A stretch of 64,000 bases of DNA, taken from the NCBI GenBank assembly GCA_963835685.1, contig CAWIGI010000004.1, positions 341,902 through 405,901 on the forward strand, read 5' to 3'. This document shows positions 15,740 to 22,781 of this stretch, in pieces; positions within the stretch are counted from its first letter, which is position 1, and each line of letters opens with the position of its first letter. Source of the stretch: DATAGF01 sp963835685 (GTDB lineage: Bacteria > Actinomycetota > Thermoleophilia > Miltoncostaeales > Miltoncostaeaceae). A program made the position numbers and the translations under genes. The notes under the pieces are model-generated. The model saw only the letters and a list, made by a program, of their open reading frames with translations. It was not told the origin of the DNA and ran no database searches.

Positions 15740-16689
15740 CGCTGAGGGCCGTCGCGGCCCTCGCCCTGACCGGCCGGTACGCGGTCATGGGCCGCCAGGC
15801 GGCGGCCGGGCTGCGGGCCTGGGCCGGCTCGCGCGGCGCGGCCCTGCGCATCGAGGACGACCGCTCCGAGCCGGCGGAGTCGGCGCGCCTCCTGGGGTCG
15901 CTGGCCGGCGGCGCCGACGTGGTCTTCGGGCCGTACGGCAGCGGGCCGGCGCGGGCGGTCGCCGACGCCATGGCCGGGCGGGCGGAGGTCGTCTGGAACC
16001 ACGGCGGCGCGGCCGTGCCCCGGACCGGGGCCCGGCTGGTCGACGTCCTCGGCCCGGCCGAGAGCTACTGGCGCGGGCTGCCCGCCGCCCTCGCCGCCCT
16101 CGGCGAGGATCCGTCGCGCGTCGCGGTGGCGCGCTGCCCGGGGGAGTTCGGCGCGGCCGTCGCGGCGGGCGTGGAGGGGGCGCCGGTGCTCGACGTGGAC
16201 CCGGCCGACCCGGGCGCCTGCGTCCGGGCGGCGCAGGACGCGGGCGCGCGCTGGCTCGTCGGCGGCGGCCGGGCCGAGGACGACCTGGCGCTCGCCCGCG
16301 CCCTGCGGGGCACGGCCCTGCGGGCAGGGCTCGTCGTCTGCGGCGTCGCCCTCGCGGGGGACGAGCTCGGGGACGCCGTCGCCGGATGGATCGGCCCCGC
16401 CCAGTGGGCGCCGGGCGGGCCGCCGCCGCCGGTGCCCCTTCCGGCGGGCAGCGACTACCCGGCGGCGCAGGCGCTCGCCGCCGGGCTCTTGGCCGAGCGG
16501 GCGGCCCAGCTCGCGGGCACGTTCGCCCCGGACGCCCTCTGGGACGCCGCCCGGGCGCTGCGGACGCGGACGTTCCTGGGCCCGTTCGCCGTCGACGACG
16601 AGGGCCGCCAGACGGCCCACGCTCCCCTGATCGTCGTCTGGCGCGGCCGGGGCGCCGCGCTGCGGCGGGAGGTGCTTTGGCGTCCCTAG
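15736..16689 (+). CDS. Type 1 periplasmic-binding-fold protein without signal peptide
   Basis: 317 residues with the Leu/Ile/Val-binding-protein fold. It starts LRAVAALALTGRYAVMGRQA and continues with DVVFGPYGSGPARAVADAM, WNHGGAAVPRTGARLVDVL and later YPAAQALAAGLLAERAAQLA. The binding fold begins at about residue 4, leaving no room for a secretion signal, so it is probably cytoplasmic and may act as a sensor rather than an ABC transport component. No permease or ATPase is adjacent. GTG start overlaps the exonuclease stop (GTGA). Ligand unknown. Confidence 0.75.
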   Translation: MTLRAVAALALTGRYAVMGRQAAAGLRAWAGSRGAALRIEDDRSEPAESARLLGSLAGGADVVFGPYGSGPARAVADAMAGRAEVVWNHGGAAVPRTGARLVDVLGPAESYWRGLPAALAALGEDPSRVAVARCPGEFGAAVAAGVEGAPVLDVDPADPGACVRAAQDAGARWLVGGGRAEDDLALARALRGTALRAGLVVCGVALAGDELGDAVAGWIGPAQWAPGGPPPPVPLPAGSDYPAAQALAAGLLAERAAQLAGTFAPDALWDAARALRTRTFLGPFAVDDEGRQTAHAPLIVVWRGRGAALRREVLWRP

Positions 16690-16694
16690 AGCGG

Positions 16695-16788
16695 ATGGCC
16701 GCCTCTCGCGGGCGGCCATGCGCGCCTCCGGCCCCTGGCCGGGGCCTCCGGCAGACCGGCGCACCGGCTTCGCCGGGGCGGGCGCCGG
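16695..16788 (+). repeat. Three-hairpin intergenic element, copy A
   Basis: Three adjacent stem-loops follow the preceding stop by 5 nt: ATGGCCGCC/GGCGGCCAT with loop TCTCGCG (16695-16719), GGCCCC/GGGGCC with loop TGGCC (16730-16746) between two CCTCCGG repeats, and CCGGCGC/GCGCCGG enclosing CCGGC-TTC-GCCGG (16756-16788). The same order and loops recur at 33489-33581 with different but still paired stems. Probably a transcript-end structure or a dispersed palindromic element. Confidence 0.7.
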
Positions 16789-16861
16789 AACGGTCAAGAC
16801 CATCGCGAACACGGCGCCGGTCTGAGGTGCTTGTCCCGCCGGCCCCGCAAGAGGGCCGGCG

Positions 16862-16867
16862 TACGCT
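16862..16867 (+). promoter_or_regulatory. -10 box TACGCT, leaderless-type
   Basis: TACGCT lies 6 nt before the mutY ATG (16874) with no Shine-Dalgarno in between. Confidence 0.45.
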
Positions 16868-16873
16868 TGGGAC

Positions 16874-17650
16874 ATGGACGACGTGGCGCGCCTCGTTGAC
16901 TGGTTCCGCCGCGAGGGCGCCGACCTGCCCTGGCGGGGCACCCGCGACCGCTACCGCGTGCTGGTCGCCGAGACCATGCTCCAGGCGACCCAGGTGGCGC
17001 GCGTCGTCCCCTTCTACCTGCGCTTCGTCGGCCGCTGGCCCACCGCGGCCGACCTCGCGGCGGCGCGCCTCGGCGACGTGCTCGCCGCGTGGCATGGGCT
17101 GGGGTACCCGCGGAGGGCGAGGAACCTGCACGCGGCCGCGACGGCCGTCGCCGAGCGCGGCTGGCCGGCGCCCGGCGCGCTCACCGACCTCCCGGGCGTC
17201 GGTCCGTACACCGCCGCGGCGCTGCGCTGCTTCGCCGACGGGGAGGACGTCCTCCCGCTCGACACGAACGCCGCCAGGGTCGTCGCCCGCCGCTTTCCCG
17301 GCGGGTGGCCCGGCGCCCCCGGCGCGGGGTGGGCGGCCGGCCAGGCGGTCATGGACCTCGGCCGGCTCTGGTGCACGGCCCGGGCGCCGCGGTGCGACGA
17401 CGGATGCCCGATGCGCGCCGGGTGCCCTGCGGCCGACGCCGGCACCGTCGCCGAGGTGACCCCACGGGGCCGCCGCCAGGGGCCGTACGACGGGTCCATG
17501 CGCCAGCGGCGGGGCCTGCTCCTGCGGGAGCTCGCCTCGCGGGGCCGGGCCAGTGCCGCCTCCGACCCCGAGGCGGCGGCGAGCCTGGTCGCCGACGGCC
17601 TCGCCGAGGCTCGAGACGACGGGCTCGCGCCGGCCGGGACCGCGGGATGA
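16874..17650 (+). CDS. mutY: MutY-type A/G-specific adenine glycosylase, short form
   Basis: A 258-residue HhH-GPD glycosylase that removes adenine opposite 8-oxoguanine. Seen: LPWRGTRDRYRVLVAETMLQ with the catalytic-side ETMLQAT, LPGVGPYTAAAL (HhH) and DTNAARVVARRF with the catalytic Asp. The iron-sulfur loop WCTARAPRCDDGCPMRAGC has Cys spacing X6-X3-X5 rather than the usual X6-X2-X5. The MutT-like 8-oxoG-recognition domain of full MutY (about 350 residues) is missing. A separate mutT follows with a 4-nt overlap, which may cooperate in the same 8-oxoguanine pathway. Confidence 0.9.
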   Translation: MDDVARLVDWFRREGADLPWRGTRDRYRVLVAETMLQATQVARVVPFYLRFVGRWPTAADLAAARLGDVLAAWHGLGYPRRARNLHAAATAVAERGWPAPGALTDLPGVGPYTAAALRCFADGEDVLPLDTNAARVVARRFPGGWPGAPGAGWAAGQAVMDLGRLWCTARAPRCDDGCPMRAGCPAADAGTVAEVTPRGRRQGPYDGSMRQRRGLLLRELASRGRASAASDPEAAASLVADGLAEARDDGLAPAGTAG

Positions 17651-18036
17651 GCCCGGCGCTGCAGGTGGTCGTGGCCGCGGTCATCGAGCGGGGCGGGCGC
17701 ATCCTCGTGAGCCAGCGGGGCGCCGCCGCCGGCCATGCCGGCAGCTGGGAATTCCCAGGCGGCAAGCGCGAGCCGGGCGAGACCGACGACCGCGCGCTGG
17801 CGCGCGAGCTGCGCGAGGAGCTGGGGGTGGAGGTCGCCATCGGCGCGCTGCTGTGGACGGCCCACGCGGGCCCGCTCGAGCTGCGCTTCTTCCGCTGCGG
17901 CTGGCAGGGCGGGCAGCGGCCGCGGCCGCTGGGTAGCGAGCAGTTCCGATGGGTACGCCGCGCCGACCTCCCCACCCTGCCCTTTCCCCCGGCAGACGCG
18001 GGGCTCGTGGCCGCGCTCGCGGGCGGGAGGCTCTGA
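17647..18036 (+). CDS. mutT: MutT/Nudix hydrolase (8-oxo-dGTPase-like)
   Basis: 129 residues with a complete Nudix box in FPGGKREPGETDDRALA followed by RELREELGVEV (G-x5-E-x7-R-E-U-x-E-E-x-G-U). The N-terminus LQVVVAAVIERGGRILVSQR and the WEFPGG entry match MutT-type sanitising enzymes that hydrolyse 8-oxo-dGTP. The ATG overlaps the mutY stop by 4 nt, giving a compact oxidative-DNA-damage unit. Substrate preference beyond the MutT resemblance is inferred from context. Confidence 0.88.
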   Translation: MSPALQVVVAAVIERGGRILVSQRGAAAGHAGSWEFPGGKREPGETDDRALARELREELGVEVAIGALLWTAHAGPLELRFFRCGWQGGQRPRPLGSEQFRWVRRADLPTLPFPPADAGLVAALAGGRL

Positions 18037-18061
18037 CCGGGGGGCGATTTGTGCGCCACGG

Positions 18062-18067
18062 TACAAT
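18062..18067 (+). promoter_or_regulatory. -10 box TACAAT
   Basis: A near-consensus TACAAT sits 26 nt upstream of the small-protein ATG at 18094, which also has its own GGAGG ribosome site. Confidence 0.45.
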
Positions 18068-18093
18068 GGCGTCACGGGACCCCGGGAGGAACG

Positions 18094-18270
18094 ATGGCGA
18101 AGGCGAAGCGGGAGCGGCGCACAAGCATCCGGACCATGTCGGCCGACGCCTCGGCGCTCGAGGCGCTCGAGTCGCTCGAGCGCGCGGAGCGGTCGCAGGC
18201 CGAGCACGAGCCCGAGCCCGAGGAGGGCGAGCCCGCCGCGGCCTCGTCGGAGGCGGCCGAGAAGGACTAG
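18094..18270 (+). CDS. Small charged hypothetical protein
   Basis: A 58-residue protein, MAKAKRERRTSIRTMSADAS at its N-terminus, with a basic head and a long Glu/Ala-rich tail. GGGAGGA lies 5 nt before the ATG and a TACAAT promoter box precedes it, so it is probably expressed. No family is recognised; the split between basic and acidic halves suggests a disordered nucleic-acid- or protein-binding peptide, but this is speculative. Confidence 0.55.
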   Translation: MAKAKRERRTSIRTMSADASALEALESLERAERSQAEHEPEPEEGEPAAASSEAAEKD

Positions 18271-18281
18271 GGCGGACATAC

Positions 18282-18329
18282 GCCCCTCTCCCGGCTCCGC
18301 CTGACGGCGGGGCGCGCCGTCCGAGGGGC
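18282..18329. terminator. Composite hairpin between convergent genes
   Basis: Between the small-protein gene and the convergent phoU, outer GCCCC/GGGGC arms enclose CGGC/GCCG and an inner CCGCC-TGAC-GGCGG hairpin. A single T lies on the left joint and GGCGC on the right. The same 1 x 5 internal-loop plan recurs in three other intergenic regions of the window. A bidirectional terminator is likely. Confidence 0.6.
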
Positions 18330-19000
18330 TAGGGGGCCGAGCGGGTGAAGGGCTCCCCGCTCACCAGGAAACGCACGCGGCCGCCGAGCTCGGCCCCGTT
18401 GTTCGCGACCCGCTCGAGATGGCGCGCGACGAGCACCGCCGACGCCGACCAGACGCGCGTCTCCGGCTCGTCCGGCGCGGCGGCGACCGCGGCGATGACC
18501 TCGCCGAGCATCTGGCGGACGGTGTCGGCCTCGACGGCCGCCTCCTCGCCGAGCTCCGCGTCGCCCCGCGCGATGGCCTGGACCGCGCGGGCGAGCGTGT
18601 CGACGCCGCGCGCGCTCATCCGCGAGATCAGCGCCTCCACCTCCGGCACCGCGCCCTCGGGTCGCACCGTGGTCGACGCCTCGGCGATCGCGACGGCCAG
18701 GTCGCCGACGCGCTCGAGCGCGATCACGGCGATCAGGCCCACGTGCAGGAGGCGCTGGTCGCTCGCCACCGGGGCCTCGAGCAGCTGCAGGCTGAAGATC
18801 TTCTGATCGAGGTCCGCGCAGCGCTCGTCGACCTGGTCGTCGCCGGCGATCACCTCGGCCGCCGCCGCGGCGTCAACCTCCTCCCAGGCCGACACCGCCC
18901 GCTCGACCTGGGAGAGCACCAGGCTCGCCATCTCGACGAGCGCGGCTCGGAAGTGCTCGATCTCGGCCTGGAAGTGCAGGCGTGCGCGCTGGGTCGCCAT
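18329..19000 (-). CDS. phoU: PhoU-type phosphate-signalling regulator
   Basis: 223 residues made of the duplicated PhoU three-helix repeat. Repeat 1 runs HFQAEIEHFRAALVEMASLV to about residue 100 and repeat 2 from about residue 115 (SARGVDTLARAVQAIARGDA). Metal-binding helix motifs of the E-x-x-x-D/R-x-x-D/N kind are visible in ERVGDLAVAIAE and ERVANNGAELGG. PhoU couples the Pst transporter to the PhoR kinase and controls phosphate uptake; no pst or pho genes are adjacent here. A TAGGAT box 7 nt upstream of the ATG suggests a leaderless transcript. Confidence 0.9.
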   Translation of the reverse strand: MATQRARLHFQAEIEHFRAALVEMASLVLSQVERAVSAWEEVDAAAAAEVIAGDDQVDERCADLDQKIFSLQLLEAPVASDQRLLHVGLIAVIALERVGDLAVAIAEASTTVRPEGAVPEVEALISRMSARGVDTLARAVQAIARGDAELGEEAAVEADTVRQMLGEVIAAVAAAPDEPETRVWSASAVLVARHLERVANNGAELGGRVRFLVSGEPFTRSAP

Positions 19001-19007
19001 CGTGCGA

Positions 19008-19013
19008 ATCCTA
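19008..19013 (-). promoter_or_regulatory. -10 box TAGGAT of phoU
   Basis: Read on the minus strand, TAGGAT lies 7 nt before the phoU ATG and within 23 nt of the upstream gene's stop. phoU therefore may have its own promoter apart from the riboswitch operon. Confidence 0.45.
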
Positions 19014-19035
19014 GTTCCCGCACCGGCGGGAATTG

Positions 19036-19894
19036 TCACCGCACCGGCAACACCTTCCCCGCGAAGGCGACCGCGGCGTCGTTGGTCGCCAGCAGGCGGC
19101 TTCCCTCCGCGGCCGCGGTAAAGCGCACGCCGCCGTCGCGCTCCTGGAGCGCGCGCAGCGCCGCGAGCGTCGCCGCCGGGGGACGCCGGCCCAGCGCCCG
19201 CAGGGCCCGGATCGTGCCGGCCGTGGCGTTGGCCTCCGTCGGCCCGCCGCCGCCCGCCGAGGCGAGACCGCCCTCGCCGTTGCGCTGGGCGAGGATCCAG
19301 CCGGCGGCCGCGGCCAGCCCCCGGTGGCCCCGCGGCACCCCGGCGGCCCGCAGCGCCTCGATCACCAGGGAGGTTGCGTCCACCGGAGTCGCGGCCGCCC
19401 CGGGAGAGGTCGAAGCTCCAGCCGCCCGCGCCGCGGCCGGCGAGCGTGGCCCGCACCGCCGCCCTCGGGACCGGACGCTCCGCCGCGAGCAGGCCCAGGA
19501 TGGAGAGGGCCTGGTCGAAGGCGGTCGCCCCGTACCGGCCCGACGCGTAGCGGGCGCGGATGCGCGCGACGTAGTCGACGCCGCCGAGGCGGGACGGGTC
19601 GGCACCCGCCGCGGCGGCTGCCAGGGCGACCTTGCCGGCGCCGCCCGCCGTGCGCGCGTACGCGGGCGCGATCCTCGCGAGGGCGCGGAGGCGCGGCCGC
19701 AGCGACGGCGCCGCGCGCCCGGCGGCGCGCATGGCGACGATGGCGTCGGCCTGCTGGCCCCCGGGCGCGCCGGCAACCTCCCGAGCCAGCCAGGCCGCCG
19801 CCCGATCGGCCCGCGCCTCGTCCCCGGGCGCCGCCGTGGCCGGCGCCGCGAGCGCGAGGCAGGCGGCGGCGGCGGCGAGCGCGGCGCGCCTCAT
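19036..19894 (-). CDS. Secreted alpha-toroid (prenyltransferase/squalene-oxidase-like repeat) protein, frameshifted
   Basis: About 285 residues if one frameshift is repaired. A signal peptide (MRRAALAAAAACLALAAPAT) is followed by helical-pair repeats of the alpha/alpha-toroid type: GRYGATAFDQALSILGLLAA, GGWSFDL, then DATSLVIEALRAAG, AAGWILAQRNGEGGL, NATAGTIRALRALGRR and NDAAVAFAGKV. The frame shifts near 19395, within a C/G run, between GGWSFDLSRG and the DATSLV part. Human transcobalamin and intrinsic factor use this toroid as their cobalamin-binding N-domain. Its ATG overlaps the stop of the DUF4430 gene, placing it under the cobalamin riboswitch. A corrinoid-binding role is inferred. Confidence 0.75.
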
Positions 19895-21021
19895 CGCTCG
19901 ACGCGGAACTGGCCGCTGTTGACGCGCGACAGGCCGACGCGCTCGCGGTTCCCCGCGCCGTCGACCGCGCGGCTCCAGACCCGCCAGAGCCCGGGGGCTA
20001 GGCCCTTCCCGAGCCCGAGCGTCCAGTTGCCGCCGGCGGAGCGCGCCCTCACGTAGAGCTGGCGCGAGCACGGCCGCGGCGCGGTGAGGCCGCCGGACCT
20101 CGCGCGGAAGCGGCACTGGGTGCCGACCCGGCGGGCGAGCGCGACCTCGACCCGGGCGATGTCCGAGCGGTCCGGACCCGCGACGCCGCGGATGGCCGCC
20201 ACGGTGCGCGGGCGGGAGCCGATGCGCGGGTGCGTGATGCGGCTGCCGGGCGCGACGGTGTCCTCGCCGGTCAGGGCCGCCGCGCCGGGCGAGGGCGCCG
20301 GCGGCAGGTTGCACACCGACGGGTCGCCGGCGTACGAGCAGACCTGGCGCGCGGCGCTGCGGATGTCGCCCGCGCGCGCGGCGCTGACGGTCCGCGTGCC
20401 CGCCGCCTGGGCGACGAACGTCGCCCGCCCGGCGGCGTCCGTCGTGGCGGCCGCGCCGCCGTAGGTGACCGTGGCGCCCGCGCCGGGCTGGGACGCGCCG
20501 TCGGCCCCGTAGCTCGTGACGGCGACGCTGAAGCTGCCGCCGGCCGCCACGCGGTCGGCCGACGGCGCGACGTCCAGCTCGCGCGCGCCGTCGGGTGCGC
20601 CGTAGTACCAGAGCACCGAATCGCCCTGGCCGAGCGTCCGCTGGTCGGCGCCGACCGCGGGGGCGGCGTGGTTGACGCGGTACTGCCAGCCGACCACGCC
20701 GGCGTTCTCGTCCGGTCCGATCCTCTGCACGAGCAGGGCCGAGAACGCGGGGAAGTGCTCGAAGCCGAGGCCGAGCCCCGTGCTCGAGGTGGCGCGGTAG
20801 AGCTGCCAGAAGGCCGAGCCCCGGCTGACGTTGACCGGGGCGAAGTTCCGGTCGAAGACCGTCGCCGTGCCCGAGCCCTCGATGGGGATCGCGCTCTCGG
20901 GGATGAGGTTGGCGGAGGCGCCCTCGACCCGGATCGCGGTGTCGAGCGCCGCCGCGGCGGGGGCCGCCGCCAGCCCTGCCGCGCATGCCGCGGCCAGGGC
21001 GGCCAGAAGGGAAGTGCGCAC
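19891..21021 (-). CDS. Secreted DUF4430 (transcobalamin-C-like) protein
   Basis: 376 residues. A signal peptide ends near AAPAAAA. The DUF4430 domain follows (about residues 26-125: TAIRVEGASANLIPESAIPI, GVVGWQYRVNHAAPAVGADQ, LGQGDSVLWYYG). Next is an Ig-like domain (about 130-225: GAGATVTYGGAAATTDAAGR), then a Cys-containing linker and a C-terminal beta domain (about 245-376: WTLGLGKGLAPGLWRVWSRA). DUF4430 resembles the cobalamin-capping C-domain of transcobalamin. The GTG at 21021 is preferred because GAGGAG lies 6 to 7 nt upstream. It heads the riboswitch-controlled unit, so secreted corrinoid binding is the best inference; no transporter genes are adjacent. Confidence 0.82.
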   Translation of the reverse strand: MRTSLLAALAAACAAGLAAAPAAAALDTAIRVEGASANLIPESAIPIEGSGTATVFDRNFAPVNVSRGSAFWQLYRATSSTGLGLGFEHFPAFSALLVQRIGPDENAGVVGWQYRVNHAAPAVGADQRTLGQGDSVLWYYGAPDGARELDVAPSADRVAAGGSFSVAVTSYGADGASQPGAGATVTYGGAAATTDAAGRATFVAQAAGTRTVSAARAGDIRSAARQVCSYAGDPSVCNLPPAPSPGAAALTGEDTVAPGSRITHPRIGSRPRTVAAIRGVAGPDRSDIARVEVALARRVGTQCRFRARSGGLTAPRPCSRQLYVRARSAGGNWTLGLGKGLAPGLWRVWSRAVDGAGNRERVGLSRVNSGQFRVER

Positions 21022-21061
21022 TGGAGCTCCTCTTGTCGCGGAGGGCATTCGTCGTGCGGGC

Positions 21062-21235
21062 CGGAGGCAGGTCTCCTGGCTTCCCGGTGATCGCGCGGGC
21101 CCCGCAGCCTTCCCAGGTCTCCCCAGTGGCCGGCTGTCGCCGAGCGGCGCCCGCTCCCGGGTGACAGTGGCGCGACCGCGCCGGATTCCCACCGGCTTCC
21201 CTCGCCGCCGACCCGTGAAGCGACGCCCAACCTAC
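21062..21235 (-). promoter_or_regulatory. Cobalamin (B12) riboswitch
   Basis: On the minus strand the conserved cobalamin-riboswitch parts occur in order: GGGAAGCCGGTGGGAATCCG (21184-21203), GCGCCACTGT, GGCCACTG, and the B12 box GCCAGGAGACCTGCC (21066-21080). The aptamer ends about 40 nt before the GTG of the DUF4430 gene, so it should reduce expression of that gene and the alpha-toroid gene when cobalamin is plentiful. Switching may act on translation, through the GAGGAG site, or on transcription. Confidence 0.93.
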
Positions 21236-21239
21236 CCGC

Positions 21240-21245
21240 TACCCT
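21240..21245 (+). promoter_or_regulatory. -10 box TACCCT, leaderless-type
   Basis: TACCCT lies 6 nt before the GTG at 21252, with no Shine-Dalgarno. Confidence 0.4.
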
Positions 21246-21251
21246 TGCGTC

Positions 21252-22112
21252 GTGTCCACGGCCGGCCCCGTCGCCCTGCCCCCGCCGGCGGTCTCGACGC
21301 CGGGCGTGGTCGAGCGCATCGTCCGCAGCCCGGGCCGCTTCTGCGTGGCCACGCTGGCGATCACCACGCTCGGTCTGGCGCTGGACCGCTACGCCGACCT
21401 CGGCCTCCAGATCGTGCTCGGCCTCTGCACCTGGGGCTTCCTGGCGATCGCCTTCGCCTACCTCACGCCCATGGAGCGGGCGCAGACGAGCGTCGTCGTG
21501 GTCGTGGCCACGATGGCCGAGGTGATCGGGTCGATCCTCTGGGGGATCTACGAGTACCGGCTCGGGAACCTGCCGCTCTTCGTGCCGCCCGGCCACGGGC
21601 TCGTCTACCTCACCGGGCTGCGCCTCAGCCAGACGCGCTGGGCCGCCGCCCGGCCCCGGGCCTTCGTCGGCCTGGCGATCGCGGCGGTCTCGGGGTGGGC
21701 GCTGCTCGGCCTCGTGGCGCTCGACCGCGCGGACGTCGCCGGCGCGGTCGGCGCCGCGGTCCTGGTGGTGTTCCTGCTGCGCGGCCGGGCGCCGGCGGTC
21801 TACGCCGGCGTCTTCTTCGCCGTCGCCTACCTCGAGATCTACGGCACGGCCATCGGGACCTGGACCTGGGCGGAGGAGATCCCCGGCATCGGGGTCCCGG
21901 ACGGGAACCCCCCGAGCGGAGCCGCCAGCGGATACGTCTTCTTCGACATCGCCGCGCTCTACCTCGCCCCGATGGTGCTGGCCGGGGTCGTCGCCGCGCG
22001 CCGCCGCCTGGGCGGCGGCTCACCCCCCGTTGACGGCCCAGTCGTAGTCGAGGAACCCGACCCGCCGGGCCTCGCGGAGCCCCTCGGGGAGCAGGCCGCG
22101 CACCGCCGGTAG
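21252..22112 (+). CDS. Polytopic membrane protein of unknown function
   Basis: 286 residues with about seven hydrophobic helices, for example FCVATLAITTLGLALDRYAD, LQIVLGLCTWGFLAIAFAYL, SVVVVVATMAEVIGSILWGI and FVGLAIAAVSGWALLGLVAL. A conserved-looking loop reads IYGTAIGTWTWAEEIPGIGV and the cytoplasmic tail is Pro/Glu-rich. It resembles carotenoid-biosynthesis-type membrane proteins in its TWTW and NPPSG loop, but I cannot assign it. It is divergent from the cobalamin operon, so a link to corrinoid uptake is possible but unsupported. The 3' end overlaps the convergent DUF547 gene by 93 nt. Confidence 0.7.
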   Translation: MSTAGPVALPPPAVSTPGVVERIVRSPGRFCVATLAITTLGLALDRYADLGLQIVLGLCTWGFLAIAFAYLTPMERAQTSVVVVVATMAEVIGSILWGIYEYRLGNLPLFVPPGHGLVYLTGLRLSQTRWAAARPRAFVGLAIAAVSGWALLGLVALDRADVAGAVGAAVLVVFLLRGRAPAVYAGVFFAVAYLEIYGTAIGTWTWAEEIPGIGVPDGNPPSGAASGYVFFDIAALYLAPMVLAGVVAARRRLGGGSPPVDGPVVVEEPDPPGLAEPLGEQAAHRR

Positions 22113-22781
22113 CACCCGCGCCGGCCGCGCGGCGCCGAGGAGCGTCCCGAGCGCGGAGGGCATCGCCCCGACCGGGGCGAAGTCGCCGGCGAACCACTTG
22201 AAGATCCGGCTCAGCAGGACGCGATCCGCCTCGCGCCGCGCGCCCCGCTGCTCGTCGGCGAGGTAGCGGCGGCCGTTCTCCTCCAGCTGTCCGCCCAGGC
22301 CGGGGCCGGAGAAGGCGCGCAGCGGCGGGGAGCCCACCGAGGCGCGGCTCAGGCCGAAATGGGCGCGCGCGTCCCCGAGCCGCCGCACGATCCCGTGCTC
22401 GATCTCGTCGGCCGTCAGCGCCGACCGCCCCAGCCGGAAACGGACCCTCGTGAACGCGCCGTCGATGTCGAGGACGCTGCGCACGGGCATGCGCTCCGCG
22501 ACCAGCCCGAGCAGCGACGCGTTGTAGGCGTTGATCCAGAACGCGAGCTGCTCGTCGCGGGCGAGCGAGGAGGGGTCGGCCGCCGCCAGGTCGCGCCGGT
22601 AGGCGGCGAGGTCGGACGAGCGCGAGACCGCCCCGTAGTCGATCCGCCAGCCGTCCGAGGCGGCCGCGGCGAGCGCGCGAGCGTAGCGGGAGTGGTCGAA
22701 CGCGGCGCCGCGGCGCTCGGGTATCGTCGGCCGCGCGACCCGGCGCGGCGCGCGCAGCCGGGACGCGACCGCCGACACCAT
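22020..22781 (-). CDS. DUF547-family protein
   Basis: 253 residues with clear DUF547 landmarks: DEQLAFWINAYNASLLGLV near residue 78, SRASVGSPPLRAF in the middle, IFKWFAGDFAPVGAMP, and the C-terminal VGFLDYDWAVNGG. No signal peptide is obvious. The family is widespread and of unknown function; the fold is suspected to be enzymatic (Cys-protease-like), but the N-terminal motif here lacks an obvious catalytic Cys. GGAGG lies 8 nt before the ATG. That start codon shares the bases CATG with the start of the divergent lipoprotein gene. Confidence 0.85.
   Translation of the reverse strand: MVSAVASRLRAPRRVARPTIPERRGAAFDHSRYARALAAAASDGWRIDYGAVSRSSDLAAYRRDLAAADPSSLARDEQLAFWINAYNASLLGLVAERMPVRSVLDIDGAFTRVRFRLGRSALTADEIEHGIVRRLGDARAHFGLSRASVGSPPLRAFSGPGLGGQLEENGRRYLADEQRGARREADRVLLSRIFKWFAGDFAPVGAMPSALGTLLGAARPARVLPAVRGLLPEGLREARRVGFLDYDWAVNGG

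Noticed and set aside
20271..21596. Minus-strand frame running through the riboswitch and into the divergent membrane-protein gene
   Set aside because: It covers the aptamer and is out of frame with DUF4430; GTG 21021 with GAGGAG is a better start.
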